A stretch of 46,573 bases of DNA from an uncultured Collinsella sp. Lineage in GTDB: Bacteria; Actinomycetota; Coriobacteriia; Coriobacteriales; Coriobacteriaceae. The stretch is from contig CATZMG010000006.1 in assembly GCA_958421655.1 (NCBI GenBank), forward strand, positions 1-46,573. Direction: 5' to 3'. Below, piece after piece: positions 7,594 to 16,582 of this stretch. The notes beneath the pieces are model-generated. The model was not told the origin of the DNA. It worked only from the letters and a program-made list of their open reading frames with translations, and searched no databases. Every line of letters starts with the position of its first letter. The stretch's first letter is position 1. The position numbers and the translations under genes are program-made.

Positions 7594-8994
7594 CTATTCG
7601 GTTTGATTGTTTTCGGCAGCAGGATTATCGCCCGGCTCATCCGCCGGCGTGGCAAGGGCATCCCAATCGGGCTCCGCAGGCGTCGCCTCGGGCGCCGGGG
7701 CAGGTGCCGGGGCAGGTGCGGGCGCGGGTGCAGGGGCAGGTGCGGGCGCGGGTGCCGGAGCAGGGGCAGGTGCTGGCGCGGGCGCGGGTGCCGGAGCAGG
7801 GGCAGGTGCGGGTGCCGGTGCAGGGGCTGCACCAGTGGCGGCCGTGGGATTGAATCCCGCAGGAGCAGGCTTCTTCTCACCCGGAAGCACAAACGTCAGA
7901 ACATCGTCGGCATCCTCATCGGCCCACTCGCTGGCATAGCGCGCGGCCCAGTAGCCAACGGCGCGATACTTGAGCATCTTGCCAAACACAGTCAGGAACA
8001 CCGTGACAAAGGCAACGATCATCAAGAACAGGATGAGCGTAATGCCGCCGCCCTCGATGATTGCCTCAAGACCCGTGGGGCGATAGTAATAGCTATACAT
8101 ACCAAACGTAGCAATGGCGCCAAAGATGGCGGTGAAGATCCACGTGATGATGTGCGACACGATGCCCGTCAAAAACTCGGGAAGAATCGAGGCGCAGAAT
8201 AGCTTGCCCAGGTTGGCCTTATAAGACTTCCAGACCTTCTCGAGCGAAAACGCGCTTTCCACGCGCCCCGCGACGGCAAAGTGCATCACGGCGGCATCAC
8301 CAAACATCTTAAAGAAGATGCCCAGTACCACCGACACGATCATGGCAAAGACAAGCAGCCCCATCGAACCGATGAGGGCACCCTCAAGACCGCTCCAACC
8401 ATTGAAATAATATGAACCGACGGCACCGATCACGACGCTCTCGATAGCCGAGAACACCACGCCAATCACCGGAATAATGGCCACGAACTCGAGCACACCG
8501 GTAATGACAGACGAGAAAATGCCCAATCCAAACGAGGTCGAGCGCAGCAGCGGACGCTCCATGCCGTTATCATCCTTGAGCGACAGGTCACGACCCCACT
8601 CGATGGCAAAGCCCGCGCCGCACACGCTTGCCACGTACGCGAGCAAAAAGCCAATGGCCGCTGCGATACCGCCGATAACGGGGATAAACAGCACCAGCAC
8701 CGAGACAACACAGATCAGCGCCGGCAAAAAGGCGATTTGGCATACGCGAACCAAGGCGCCGGGAACCTTAAGCATGTCGTTGAAGGCCTGAGCCATGCAA
8801 CCCTTGGGCGCGTTCATAGCCGGCTGGGGCGCAACGAACGGCTGCGGCTGCGGCTGGACAAACGGCTGACCCTGCGGCTGAGGTTGAGCTTGCGGAGCGG
8901 GACCGGCGGCCTTGACCTCGGTATTAGGGGCACCGCACACGCCGCAGAACTTGTCGTTATCGCCCATGGGGGCGCCACACTGCGAACAGAACAT
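7594..8994 (-). CDS. Zinc-ribbon polytopic membrane protein with Ala-Pro repeat tail
   Basis: About 466 residues. N-terminal zinc ribbon MFCSQCGAPMGDNDKFCGVCG, a Gln/Pro linker (PQAQPQPQGQPFVQPQPQPF), then a multi-span domain with at least six hydrophobic segments resembling DUF4013. The C-terminus is roughly 45-50 residues of Ala-Pro dipeptides followed by an acidic tail. I chose the ATG at 8994 because the zinc ribbon starts there and AAGG lies 10 bases upstream; in-frame upstream starts add an unnatural N-terminus. Function unknown. It may belong to the same membrane/zinc-ribbon set as the split gene and DUF2752 downstream. Confidence 0.85.
   Translation of the reverse strand: MFCSQCGAPMGDNDKFCGVCGAPNTEVKAAGPAPQAQPQPQGQPFVQPQPQPFVAPQPAMNAPKGCMAQAFNDMLKVPGALVRVCQIAFLPALICVVSVLVLFIPVIGGIAAAIGFLLAYVASVCGAGFAIEWGRDLSLKDDNGMERPLLRSTSFGLGIFSSVITGVLEFVAIIPVIGVVFSAIESVVIGAVGSYYFNGWSGLEGALIGSMGLLVFAMIVSVVLGIFFKMFGDAAVMHFAVAGRVESAFSLEKVWKSYKANLGKLFCASILPEFLTGIVSHIITWIFTAIFGAIATFGMYSYYYRPTGLEAIIEGGGITLILFLMIVAFVTVFLTVFGKMLKYRAVGYWAARYASEWADEDADDVLTFVLPGEKKPAPAGFNPTAATGAAPAPAPAPAPAPAPAPAPAPAPAPAPAPAPAPAPAPAPAPAPAPAPEATPAEPDWDALATPADEPGDNPAAENNQTE
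7691..7832. repeat. GC-rich Ala-Pro coding microsatellite
   Basis: Near-tandem six-base units (GGTGCG/GGGGCA type on the plus strand) encoding (Ala-Pro)n within the membrane protein. Codons vary between units, so slippage is limited, but unit number may vary between strains. It is not a CRISPR: there are no unique spacers. Confidence 0.85.
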
Positions 8995-9144
8995 CGAAAT
9001 CATCCCTTCGTATCTAGAGCGAATCACCTGGATCGCAAACGATGTCTTTGGCATCATTATCGCCCAATATGGGGACAAATACCCCAAGATGACCGATTTG
9101 CAACGTGGGTAGCTTTATTCAATGATTCAAAGTGCGCACCAGGG

Positions 9145-10167
9145 CTAGTTCGTGCCGCGGAAGCCCTTGCCGACGATTTCGGAGCTATCGACGATGGTGA
9201 TGAAGGCACCAGGGTCAATCTCGCGGGTATAGCGGCGCAGTTGCACTGCCTCGCGACGGCTCAGCACGCTCATAATCACCGTGACGCACTTGCCCGAAAA
9301 GGCGCCGTAGCCACGGCTGATCGTTGCCGTGCGGTTGAGATGCTTGACGATAAACTCCTCGACCTTAAGGGGCTCGGAGCAAATGATCGTGCAGACCTTA
9401 CGAAGGTGAATGCTCTCGATAGCCTTGTCGACCACAAGCGTCTTGGCAAACAGACCGAGCACGCAGTACAGGCCGACGCGCGGGCCATACAGGAAAGCCG
9501 CGATGGTCACGATGCCGATATCGACCAGCAACAGAGCGCGGCCGATCTCAAGCGTCGTGCGGCGTTTGAGAATCATGGCAAGGATGTCGGTGCCGCCCGT
9601 CGAGGCGCCAATGTCAAAGACAATGGCACTGCCCAGCGCCGGCAAGATGACGGCAAAACACAGGTCGAGCCACATATCGCCCGTCATCGAAACATCCGTC
9701 GGAATGAAGAGCTCAAACAGCGAGACGTAGGCCGAAAGCGCAAACGAGGCAAAGACACTCCAAAGGATTGCCTTGCGCTCCAAAAAGATAAAACCCAGGA
9801 TGACCAGGACCGCGTTGATAATCCACATAAAGACGCCGACGGGCAGAGTCGGGAACAGCGTGGAAAGAATGACCGACACGCCCGAGGTGCCGCCGAAGGC
9901 AAAGTGATTGGGGGTTTTAAAGGCCACGATGGCAAAGGCCGTGAGGATCAGGCCCAGATTGAGCTCGGCAAAAAAGCGCGGAAAGCCTGGCTCCTGGCTG
10001 CGCTTGCGGCCGGCGCGCTCGCCACGTTCGATATCCTCGCGACCGACAACGCGCTCCATCGGCACCACCGGAGGACGATGCATCTCCTCGGCGGCACGCG
10101 ACGCCGCCTCTGCCGCAGCGGCTTCAATCGCCCATGCCTTGCTTTCGGTCTCGTGTTCGTCGGCCAT
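9145..10167 (-). CDS. YitT family membrane protein (DUF2179)
   Basis: Protein of 340 residues. An Ala/Glu-rich, charged cytoplasmic N-terminal extension of about 75 residues is followed by the YitT membrane domain with about five or six spans (FGGTSGVSVILSTLFPTLPVG, DIGASTGGTDILAMILKRR) and a C-terminal DUF2179 domain ending RRYTREIDPGAFITIVDSSEIVGKGF. YitT family proteins are of uncertain function. The gene stands alone between two intergenic regions. The long N-terminal tail is not usual for the family. Confidence 0.92.
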   Translation of the reverse strand: MADEHETESKAWAIEAAAAEAASRAAEEMHRPPVVPMERVVGREDIERGERAGRKRSQEPGFPRFFAELNLGLILTAFAIVAFKTPNHFAFGGTSGVSVILSTLFPTLPVGVFMWIINAVLVILGFIFLERKAILWSVFASFALSAYVSLFELFIPTDVSMTGDMWLDLCFAVILPALGSAIVFDIGASTGGTDILAMILKRRTTLEIGRALLLVDIGIVTIAAFLYGPRVGLYCVLGLFAKTLVVDKAIESIHLRKVCTIICSEPLKVEEFIVKHLNRTATISRGYGAFSGKCVTVIMSVLSRREAVQLRRYTREIDPGAFITIVDSSEIVGKGFRGTN

Positions 10168-10282
10168 TACGGCAACCCCTCGTTAACAATTTGGAAACAA
10201 TGCGCCCATTAGGGTAACGCGGAACGCGAAGATTGCAACCCTTAGTTAGACGAGCGGTATGCCTGCATCGGGGGCATATAGA

Positions 10283-10322
10283 AAACGGTCGACCGCACTT
10301 TTGCTTGCGCGGTCGACCGTTT
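10283..10322 (-). terminator. Terminator hairpin downstream of asp23
   Basis: AAACGGTCGACCGC (10283-10296) is a perfect 14-base complement of the segment at 10309-10322. On the minus strand the stem runs into TTTTC. It follows the Asp23 gene by about 50 bases. Confidence 0.85.
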
Positions 10323-10340
10323 AGCGTTTTCGCAGGTAAA

Positions 10341-10372
10341 ACCTGCCAAAATAAACATCCCTTTTTGGTAGG
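10341..10372. repeat. Degenerate palindrome abutting the asp23 stop codon
   Basis: ACCTGCCAAAA and TTTTTGGTAGGT form an imperfect palindrome around a TCCC core. It touches the stop codon of the minus-strand gene and resembles the degenerate copy at 39114-39148. Confidence 0.5.
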
Positions 10373-10900
10373 TTACTCGTGCTGGCTGGTGCGATGCTCG
10401 TACTCCTCGGGGGTGATGACATCCTCGATGCGCAGGTTGACGCCCGCCACCTCAAGGCCGGTCATCGCGGCCAGACGCTCGGTGACGCGCGCCTTAACGT
10501 CGTCAAAGATCGCAGGCGCATAGGCGCCGTACTCGATGATGACCGAGATGTTGACGACCACGCGGTTGTCATCGGTGACCTCAACCGTCACGCCCTTGGT
10601 CAGGTTCTCGGCACCAAACTGCTCCTGCACAAAGTGCATGAGGTTGCCCTTCATGCCCAGGACGTGCGGCACCTCGCGGGTGGCCATGGCGACGATCTTC
10701 TCGATCACGCCGTTGGAATAGGTCAGCGAGTCCTCGGACTCGTCCGCCTCCTCGTCCATCTCCTCGTTGTCCTCATCCGCATCGGACTCGGCCTCGACGA
10801 GCGCCTCGTCCTCGAGCGTTACGTCCTCCGCCTCGGCGGCGACGGCCTCATTCGCCTCGAGCTCGGTATCGGCTACATCGACCTTCGTGTTAAAAGCCAT
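10373..10900 (-). CDS. Asp23/Gls24 family envelope stress protein
   Basis: Alkaline-shock protein 23 family, 175 residues. The first 60 residues are strongly acidic (Glu/Asp-rich); the Asp23 domain follows, with TYSNGVIEKIVAMATREVPHVLGM, VTVEVTDDNRVVVNISVIIEYG and VNLRIEDVITPEE. In Staphylococcus the homologue is held at the membrane by AmaP and helps cell-envelope homeostasis. Here it is the third gene after amaP and a DUF2273 gene on the same strand, which supports the same role. A GGAGGAA ribosome site lies before the ATG. Confidence 0.93.
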   Translation of the reverse strand: MAFNTKVDVADTELEANEAVAAEAEDVTLEDEALVEAESDADEDNEEMDEEADESEDSLTYSNGVIEKIVAMATREVPHVLGMKGNLMHFVQEQFGAENLTKGVTVEVTDDNRVVVNISVIIEYGAYAPAIFDDVKARVTERLAAMTGLEVAGVNLRIEDVITPEEYEHRTSQHE

Positions 10901-10944
10901 GGTTCCTCCTTATGCCTGCCGCGGATGCGACAGTCGAATTCATA

Positions 10945-11322
10945 TTAGCGGCCGCTAAACAGACGGCCGAAGAAGTTGACGATACCGTTCTCGCCGTCGC
11001 GAATCTGGCCGATCACGGCGCCGATCAGCACAAAGAATGCGATGACGAGCGTGTCCCACAGGCCCAACGTAAGTACCAGCACGGCAAGGATAAAGCCTGC
11101 CACGGCGCCGAGCGTAGTGTTGGGATGGCGCACGGCGTAGCTCCAGATAGCAGCGCCCGTACCTTTGATGAGACCCATGGCCTCGTCAAAGTCGTTGGCG
11201 GCGCTGTCGTGCTGCTCGCCGGCCTCGGGCTTGGTGTCGGCGGACTCGCCTGCCAGCGTAGCGTTCTGGTCGATCGTCAGGCGCGGCGTGCGGGCGGTCT
11301 TGTCTTGATTGGTATCACTCAC
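10945..11322 (-). CDS. DUF2273 small membrane protein of the Asp23 cluster
   Basis: About 125 residues. A hydrophilic N-terminus is followed by two close transmembrane helices (IWSYAVRHPNTTLGAVAGFILAVLVLTLGLW and VIAFFVLIGAVIGQIRDG) and the ending NFFGRLFSGR, the DUF2273 pattern found next to asp23/amaP genes. The GTG start at 11322 overlaps the stop codon of amaP by eight bases and is preceded by GGAGG with six bases spacing, so translation is probably coupled. An ATG-started version is not available in frame near the domain. Confidence 0.85.
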   Translation of the reverse strand: MSDTNQDKTARTPRLTIDQNATLAGESADTKPEAGEQHDSAANDFDEAMGLIKGTGAAIWSYAVRHPNTTLGAVAGFILAVLVLTLGLWDTLVIAFFVLIGAVIGQIRDGENGIVNFFGRLFSGR

Positions 11323-11860
11323 CGGAAACCTCCACGGTCTGGACGGTAGTCTTGGATGGCAAAAAACGGACGCGCGCGGTCGTGCCCGGCGTGCCGAGCA
11401 TGGTGTCGCAGGCCTTCTCGATGCGCTGCTGCATCGAGGTGGCAAGAGCGGCAACGTCCTTGTCATCGAGCGCGATGGCCTCGACCTTAAAACGAACGCG
11501 CGACTCGTCGGAGCCTTGAACGCGTGCCTCGACATGCTCAACCATCACGCGATCATCGCGCTCTGCCGCGGCACGGGCGCACGAGGAAAGCGCTGCGAGC
11601 GTGACCTCGATATTGCGCTCCCCCGCCGGATGCACGCAGGACGGCTCGCGACGCGCGAACATCAGGCGGAAAAAACCGATGAGCACACCAAGCGCCACGA
11701 TAGCGGCACACACCGTAACGACGACGCGAGGCATGGCGTCACGCAGCAGCAGCATAAAGCGATACGTATACGGTCCCCAGAACTGGCAGACAAGCGTACC
11801 CAGCGCCACGATGGCGGCGGCAAGATACACGATCGCTAGGGCTCGTTTGAGTACGCGCAC
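11315..11860 (-). CDS. amaP: AmaP-like alkaline shock membrane anchor
   Basis: About 181 residues. Two N-terminal transmembrane helices (ALAIVYLAAAIVALGTLVCQFW and VVVTVCAAIVALGVLIGFFRLMF) are followed by a cytoplasmic Asp23-like domain ending in TTVQTVEVSGE. By family, AmaP tethers Asp23 to the membrane. The GTG at 11860 follows AAGGGAG with good spacing. Starts further upstream would run through the yebC terminator and give an unnatural N-terminus. First gene of the amaP-DUF2273-asp23 operon. Confidence 0.82.
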   Translation of the reverse strand: MRVLKRALAIVYLAAAIVALGTLVCQFWGPYTYRFMLLLRDAMPRVVVTVCAAIVALGVLIGFFRLMFARREPSCVHPAGERNIEVTLAALSSCARAAAERDDRVMVEHVEARVQGSDESRVRFKVEAIALDDKDVAALATSMQQRIEKACDTMLGTPGTTARVRFLPSKTTVQTVEVSGE

Positions 11861-11910
11861 GCGCGCTCCCTTCAGGTTTCGGTCCACAGAATGCAAAACG
11901 ATTCGCATCA

Positions 11911-11956
11911 TTATAAAAGAGCCGGGTCCGGTGCCATACGCACGCGGATCCGGCTC
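11911..11956 (-). terminator. Rho-independent terminator of yebC
   Basis: GAGCCGGGTCCG (11919-11930) and CGGATCCGGCTC (11945-11956) form a 12-base stem with one mismatch. On the minus strand it is followed by TCTTTTAT. It lies 70 bases after the yebC stop. Confidence 0.85.
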
Positions 11957-12025
11957 ATCTATTCCACGAGGCTTGCATGCTCGCTTCATTATGCCCAGAT
12001 ATGCACGGCTTAACCCGTGTGGGCG

Positions 12026-12832
12026 CTACTCCTCCTCGAGGGCAGCGATGACCTCGTCGGTCATGTCCATGGTGCTGTAAACATCCTGGACGTCGTCGAG
12101 CTCCTCAAGACGGTCGATGAGGCGCTGGACCTTCTTGGCGTCGGTACCGGAGACCTCGGTCGGGGTAGTCGGGACCATGGTGGTCTCGGAGCCCTTGACC
12201 TGGACGCCCTGCTCCTCGAGCGCCTTGGAGACAGCCATGACGTCGTTAGCAGCGGTCCAGACGATCCACTCCTCGCCGGCGTCCTCGTAGTCCTCGCCAC
12301 CGGCCTCGGCGATGGCCATCATGAACTCATCCTCGTCACCGGCAGGACCGTTGGCGATCATGGTCTCCTTCTTGGCGTTCTCGTCCAGGATCTCCTTGGC
12401 GACGACAATCTGGCCCTTGCGCTCAAACTGGAAGGCGACGGAGCCCGAGGTGCCCAGGTTACCACCAGCGTGGGAGAAGGCGGAACGGACATCAGCGGCG
12501 GTGCGGTTGCGGTTATCGGTCAGGCAGTCGACGTAGACGGCGACACCGGCGGGACCGTAGCCCTCGTACACGATGTTCTCGTAGACGGCGGCATCGGCAC
12601 CCGAACCGAAGGCCTTGTCGATAGCGGACTTGATCTTGTCCTTGGGCATGGACTGAGCCTTGGCCTTAGCAACGGCAGCGGCGAGGCTGGCGTTGTTCTC
12701 GGGCAGCGGGTCGCCGCCGAGACGGGCAGCAACGGTGATGTTGCGGCTCAGCTTGGAGAAGAGGGCGGAACGCTTGGCGTCCTGCGCGCCCTTACGATGC
12801 TTGGTTGTGGCCCACTTAGAGTGTCCGGACAT
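12026..12832 (-). CDS. yebC: YebC/PmpR family translation or transcription regulator
   Basis: Protein of 268 residues starting MSGHSKWATTKHRKGAQDAKR, the invariant YebC N-terminus, with DKIKSAIDKAFGS, YEGYGPAGVAVYVDCLTDNRNRT and the C-terminal RLIDRLEELDDVQDVYSTMDM. Family members have been described as DNA-binding regulators and, more recently, as factors easing ribosome stalling at proline runs; which applies here is not shown. In this window the (Ala-Pro)n membrane protein would be a natural client of the second role (inference). The gene is single, with its own terminator. Confidence 0.95.
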   Translation of the reverse strand: MSGHSKWATTKHRKGAQDAKRSALFSKLSRNITVAARLGGDPLPENNASLAAAVAKAKAQSMPKDKIKSAIDKAFGSGADAAVYENIVYEGYGPAGVAVYVDCLTDNRNRTAADVRSAFSHAGGNLGTSGSVAFQFERKGQIVVAKEILDENAKKETMIANGPAGDEDEFMMAIAEAGGEDYEDAGEEWIVWTAANDVMAVSKALEEQGVQVKGSETTMVPTTPTEVSGTDAKKVQRLIDRLEELDDVQDVYSTMDMTDEVIAALEEE

Positions 12833-12966
12833 ACGTGTCTCCTATCGGTTTCGACCTAAAGCCCAGCGCAGATGCTCGGGCAATATAAACAAACGTCGTT
12901 ATGATATACCTACTGGCCTGCGAGATAAACCCCAAAATGAAGGCGTCGTGATGATGCAGCCCCTTA

Positions 12967-12993
12967 GTGCAAAGTAACCTGTCCCCTTTGCAC
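12967..12993. repeat. GGGGACAG palindrome, family A
   Basis: GTGCAAAG and CTTTGCAC arms flank an 11-base core that reads GGGGACAGGTTA on the minus strand. It begins five bases after the stop codon of the DUF6020 gene. Confidence 0.75.
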
Positions 12994-12997
12994 CAAA

Positions 12998-15181
12998 TTA
13001 GGACCAGAGGAGATCGCTGCGGGTGATGGTGGCGCCGGTGGCAAAGGGCATGCAGGCGATGACCGGATACAGGTAGCGCATGTAGGTCGAGCCGTTGCAG
13101 GGACCAATCAGGCACACGGCGAGCACGCCCAGCAGCGGCACCCAAATGGCCAGCCCGCGCCACGAATGGCGACGTAGCAGATAGACCACCACGGCGATCA
13201 TGATCCACACATAGGTGGCCGAGCTCATGGTGAGCGAGATAAACGGGATGCGTTGTACTGCCACGCGATACAGGTTGATCAGGTGGTCGCACCAGCGCAC
13301 AACCTTGCTATCGACCGGATGGAAGTCAAAGTACTTGAGGTTATCGGGCTTCGCCATGATCTCGGCACTGCGCGCCGTGCTGTAGACCCATGCGTCGCGA
13401 GCGCTCGGATAAAAATACCCATAGTAGTTATTGATGAGCGCCGAGATATAGCACTCGGGGTCCTTTTTGAACATCTGGGCCCACACCTTAAAATAGGCCT
13501 TGATGTCCTCCTGCGAGGCGTACTCATTGAAGCAGTTTTTGACGGCATCCGACTTATCCGGGTTGTAACGGCAGCCCAGGTTCTCGTACTTGAGCACACG
13601 GTCGATCACGGCACGCTCTTCGTCGGTCACCAAGCCGTCGCAAGGAGCCTCCACGATGGTGCCGTCCTCCTTAACCGTGGGGTTGACGCCCGAGTTGAGG
13701 CCGTCGTGCTTTTGGACGAAACGAGCCGTCTGCTGGAACGGAATCGAGAGGATTTCGCGCTTGGAACCAGGCGTGATGTCGTGCGCCGGCATAAAGACCT
13801 TGGTGAAGTACATATTGGAGGCAAGGCAGAGTGCAAGCACCGCAAGAACTCCCACCCAGCGGAAACGCGGGATGGCGCCCGAAGGCGCAGCACCGGCCTG
13901 CTTGGCTGCACGATGAGCCACATGCGCGTCCCATGCGCAAAACGCCGCCGCGATCACGCATGCCGCCAGGGGAAACACCAGGCCGCCGTTGCGCAGAAAC
14001 GTGGAACCCATGGCGCCCAGAGCGAGCAGCAGCCAGTCATGGCGCGCAAAGAGCACGGGCCTCTGTTCGCCCGCACGCTCGGCATTGGCATCGCGACGGG
14101 GCAGGCCGCAGGCTACGAGCTTCACGGTCTGCACCAACAGCACTAAAAACGCGTCGGCAAACAGCACATCTTTGGTAAGCAGCGCCGCGTAGTTGGAGAA
14201 CATGGGCATAAACACAAAGAACAGCAAGATCACGCCGCGGACCGGCAGGCTCACGCCCAGCTTGCGCAGCGACGAGATGGAATAGGCCATGCAGGCGGCC
14301 GTAATGACGAACTGGGCGCAGGTGTAGATGGCAAGACCTGCGTTGGCGCTATTGAACAGCGAAAGCCCCAGCTGGACGCACGAACCGATGATAGCCGTGT
14401 GCGCCACGGGGTGATGTCCGTTGAGCAACACATTGGGATTGAGCAGACGCAGGTAGTCACTCGTGCCGTTGGGGTAGTTGAACCACTGGCGAATCTGCGC
14501 ACCCGTATCTCCCATAAAAAGGCCGGGCAGCGAAGCGATGAGCGTGGGCGCCCAAGCGACCATAAGCACCAGGAAGGGCCCGGCAAAGGGATGGACCGAG
14601 AGCACGGCGTGAGCCACACGCCATACGCGGCCAAAGTGCGCTTCGGAAAACGGAATGCGCCGAGAGCTCAGCCAATCTAGCCACTCAAAGGCAAGGTAGA
14701 AGGCAACGACCGCCAAGAGCATCCAGCCCGCACCGCCTATCCAGGCGCAGATGATGCGGGCCTTGTCGCCGAGCACGATCTCGGCCGAATCGGTGAGGTC
14801 GTAGCTGCGGCCAAACACCATGCAGACGGCAAAGAACAGCGACGGAAGGATCACCGAGGGACGCCAAGCGTCGCCGCGGCCAAAGAATACGTAGCGAAAC
14901 GGCAGCGTGAGCAGGCAGGCAAGCGCAAGCAGCATGACCGCGTCGGTATGGCCGGCAAACGAGAGGAGCACCTCGTAGCACACGTACAGCATGCCCGAGG
15001 CTTTGGGGTCAATCGCCAAGACTGCGTTGCTCGGCACCGGGGCGGGATCGATGGAAAACGCCGTGGTCGCCAACAGCGCGAGCAAAAATGCGATGAGCGT
15101 CTGTTTGGCGGGGTAGCGCTTAAACCAGACGATGCGGGCGGCGTCGCGCGCAGCCGTTGTGGAGAGGTCGGAATCCTTCAC
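12998..15181 (-). CDS. DUF6020-like polytopic membrane protein
   Basis: Protein of 727 residues with about a dozen hydrophobic segments and a large extracytoplasmic C-terminal domain rich in Tyr, Asn and Cys, ending in further membrane spans. The stretch WAPTLIASLPGLFMGDTGAQIRQWFN and the NGHHPVAHTAIIGSCVQLG segment match the DUF6020 family, which looks like GT-C-fold glycosyltransferases acting on lipid-linked sugars. That function is inferred from topology and the acidic loop (GDTG), not shown. It lies upstream of yebC and downstream of lgt on the same strand, separated on each side by a family A palindrome. Confidence 0.75.
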   Translation of the reverse strand: MKDSDLSTTAARDAARIVWFKRYPAKQTLIAFLLALLATTAFSIDPAPVPSNAVLAIDPKASGMLYVCYEVLLSFAGHTDAVMLLALACLLTLPFRYVFFGRGDAWRPSVILPSLFFAVCMVFGRSYDLTDSAEIVLGDKARIICAWIGGAGWMLLAVVAFYLAFEWLDWLSSRRIPFSEAHFGRVWRVAHAVLSVHPFAGPFLVLMVAWAPTLIASLPGLFMGDTGAQIRQWFNYPNGTSDYLRLLNPNVLLNGHHPVAHTAIIGSCVQLGLSLFNSANAGLAIYTCAQFVITAACMAYSISSLRKLGVSLPVRGVILLFFVFMPMFSNYAALLTKDVLFADAFLVLLVQTVKLVACGLPRRDANAERAGEQRPVLFARHDWLLLALGAMGSTFLRNGGLVFPLAACVIAAAFCAWDAHVAHRAAKQAGAAPSGAIPRFRWVGVLAVLALCLASNMYFTKVFMPAHDITPGSKREILSIPFQQTARFVQKHDGLNSGVNPTVKEDGTIVEAPCDGLVTDEERAVIDRVLKYENLGCRYNPDKSDAVKNCFNEYASQEDIKAYFKVWAQMFKKDPECYISALINNYYGYFYPSARDAWVYSTARSAEIMAKPDNLKYFDFHPVDSKVVRWCDHLINLYRVAVQRIPFISLTMSSATYVWIMIAVVVYLLRRHSWRGLAIWVPLLGVLAVCLIGPCNGSTYMRYLYPVIACMPFATGATITRSDLLWS

Positions 15182-15221
15182 AGTCCGAAAGCCTTTCTAG
15201 AAACCTATCAAACTCGGCAAG

Positions 15222-15256
15222 ACCACCACAAAGGTGCCTGTCCCCTTTGTGGTGGT
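15222..15256. repeat. GGGGACAG palindrome, family A (most complete copy)
   Basis: ACCACCACAAAG (15222-15233) and CTTTGTGGTGGT (15245-15256) are perfect complements around GTGCCTGTCCC. It starts eight bases after the lgt stop codon. On the minus strand it reads CAAAGGGGACAGGCACCTTTG. Confidence 0.85.
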
Positions 15257-15264
15257 TTTGGTGG

Positions 15265-16086
15265 TTAGGCGTCCAGGTAGACGCGCTGGGGCTGGTTGCG
15301 GCGACGGGCGAAAATGATGAGCGCCAGGCCGGCGATCACGAGCGGCAAACTCAGCAGCTGACCCATGGTGATAACGCCTCCCAGCAGATAACCCAACTGG
15401 GCATCGGGCACGCGCACGAACTCAACGAGAAAGCGGACGATGCCGTACCCCATCACGAACACGCCCATAAACGTACCCTGGGGCAGTAGCGGCTTTTTGC
15501 GGCTGAGTACCTGCAAAATACAGAAGAGCACGACGCCCTCAAGAAACGCCTCGTAGAGCTGGGAGGGATGGCGCGGCATATCGCCCGCGGTGCCGCCAAA
15601 GACCACACCCCAAGGCAGATCGGTCGGCTTACCCCACAGCTCACCGTTGACGAAATTGGCACAACGGCCCAGGCACAGGGCCAGCGGGGCGCCGATCACG
15701 GCAAGGTCGGCGACGGTCCATGCATCAAGCTTGTACATGCGGCACACGATGATGCCGCCCAAGATGCCGCCCACCAGGCCGCCGTGGAAGCTCATGCCGC
15801 CCTCGTTGGTGGCAAAGATTTCGAGCGGGTGAGTCCAATAGTAGCCATCGCCGTAAAAGACGACGTAAAACAGGCGCGCGCCGATGATGAGGCCAAAGAC
15901 CGCGCCGACCACGACGCTCGTCAGGTCATCGATCGTGATGTCGAAGCCCCAACGACGCTGCGTGCGGTACATAACGACCGCCGTGAGCAGGGCGCCGACC
16001 ACATAGGCCAGACCGTACCAGTAGATCGTGATGGGGCCCGCCGAGATCGCAACGGGGTCAAGCATATGGTAGAGGTCGTTGAGCAT
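15265..16086 (-). CDS. lgt: Prolipoprotein diacylglyceryl transferase
   Basis: Membrane enzyme that moves a diacylglyceryl group from phosphatidylglycerol to the lipobox cysteine of prelipoproteins. About 273 residues with seven or so membrane spans. The signature MSFHGGLVGGILGG is followed by LCLGRCANFVNGELWGKPTD, which contains the catalytic arginine region, then HPSQLYEAFLEG. The ATG at 16086 follows GGGGGA with good spacing. The lipoprotein at 39264 in this window would be one of its substrates. Confidence 0.96.
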   Translation of the reverse strand: MLNDLYHMLDPVAISAGPITIYWYGLAYVVGALLTAVVMYRTQRRWGFDITIDDLTSVVVGAVFGLIIGARLFYVVFYGDGYYWTHPLEIFATNEGGMSFHGGLVGGILGGIIVCRMYKLDAWTVADLAVIGAPLALCLGRCANFVNGELWGKPTDLPWGVVFGGTAGDMPRHPSQLYEAFLEGVVLFCILQVLSRKKPLLPQGTFMGVFVMGYGIVRFLVEFVRVPDAQLGYLLGGVITMGQLLSLPLVIAGLALIIFARRRNQPQRVYLDA

Positions 16087-16110
16087 ATCGATCCCCCTGC
16101 TCCCTACATA

Positions 16111-16150
16111 CAAATGCGGCCGCGGGCCTTGCGCTCGCAGCCGCATATTT
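16111..16150 (-). terminator. Hairpin after the NifU-like gene
   Basis: TGCGGC (16115-16120) pairs with GCCGCA (16140-16145), flanked by AAA and TTT. It lies about 50 bases after the NifU-like stop on the minus strand. The stem is short with a large GC-rich loop. Confidence 0.45.
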
Positions 16151-16195
16151 GGGCGTGACGTCTATGCGGAGCATGTCGTCCGCAGCTTTCGCATC

Positions 16196-16474
16196 TTAGA
16201 ACGGCGCGTACTCGTCGTACAGGTCCTCGGCCTCGCCGGAAGCATTGACCTGCTCAACGCGGGTAACGCCGGGCACGTGCTCCTTCAGGATGCGCTCGAT
16301 GCCCATGGAAAGGGTTAGCGAGCTCATGGGGCAGCCGGCACAGGCGCCCTGCAGCTCCAGCTTGACAACACCCTCGTCGTCGACGCCCACATACTCCATA
16401 TCGCCACCGTCGGCCTGCAGGTTGGGGCGAATCTCTTCAAGAACCTTCTTAAGCAGCTCTTCGTTAACAGCCAC
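16196..16474 (-). CDS. NifU C-terminal-like Fe-S scaffold protein
   Basis: Protein of 92 residues that is the stand-alone NifU C-terminal domain (Nfu type): IRPNLQADGGDMEYVGVDDEG, then the cluster-binding GACAGCPMSSLTL with the CxxC pair, then GIERILKEHVPGVTRV. Such proteins hold and hand over 4Fe-4S clusters. A likely client in the window is the multi-cysteine activase/dehydratase fusion, but that is inference. An AAGGAG site precedes the ATG. Confidence 0.94.
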   Translation of the reverse strand: MAVNEELLKKVLEEIRPNLQADGGDMEYVGVDDEGVVKLELQGACAGCPMSSLTLSMGIERILKEHVPGVTRVEQVNASGEAEDLYDEYAPF

Positions 16475-16582
16475 AGGGGCTCCTTTCTCACAACAACGCG
16501 GGCACGCCCGCGGACAGAAGCTATGTTACTACAGCCATGTACCCGCTCACGAGCCGTCCATGCGCGCGGACGCGACTTTCAC

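Noticed and set aside
7691..7832. CRISPR-like appearance of the GC-rich tandem repeat
   Set aside because: Units are six bases, contiguous, in frame and encode Ala-Pro; there are no spacers.
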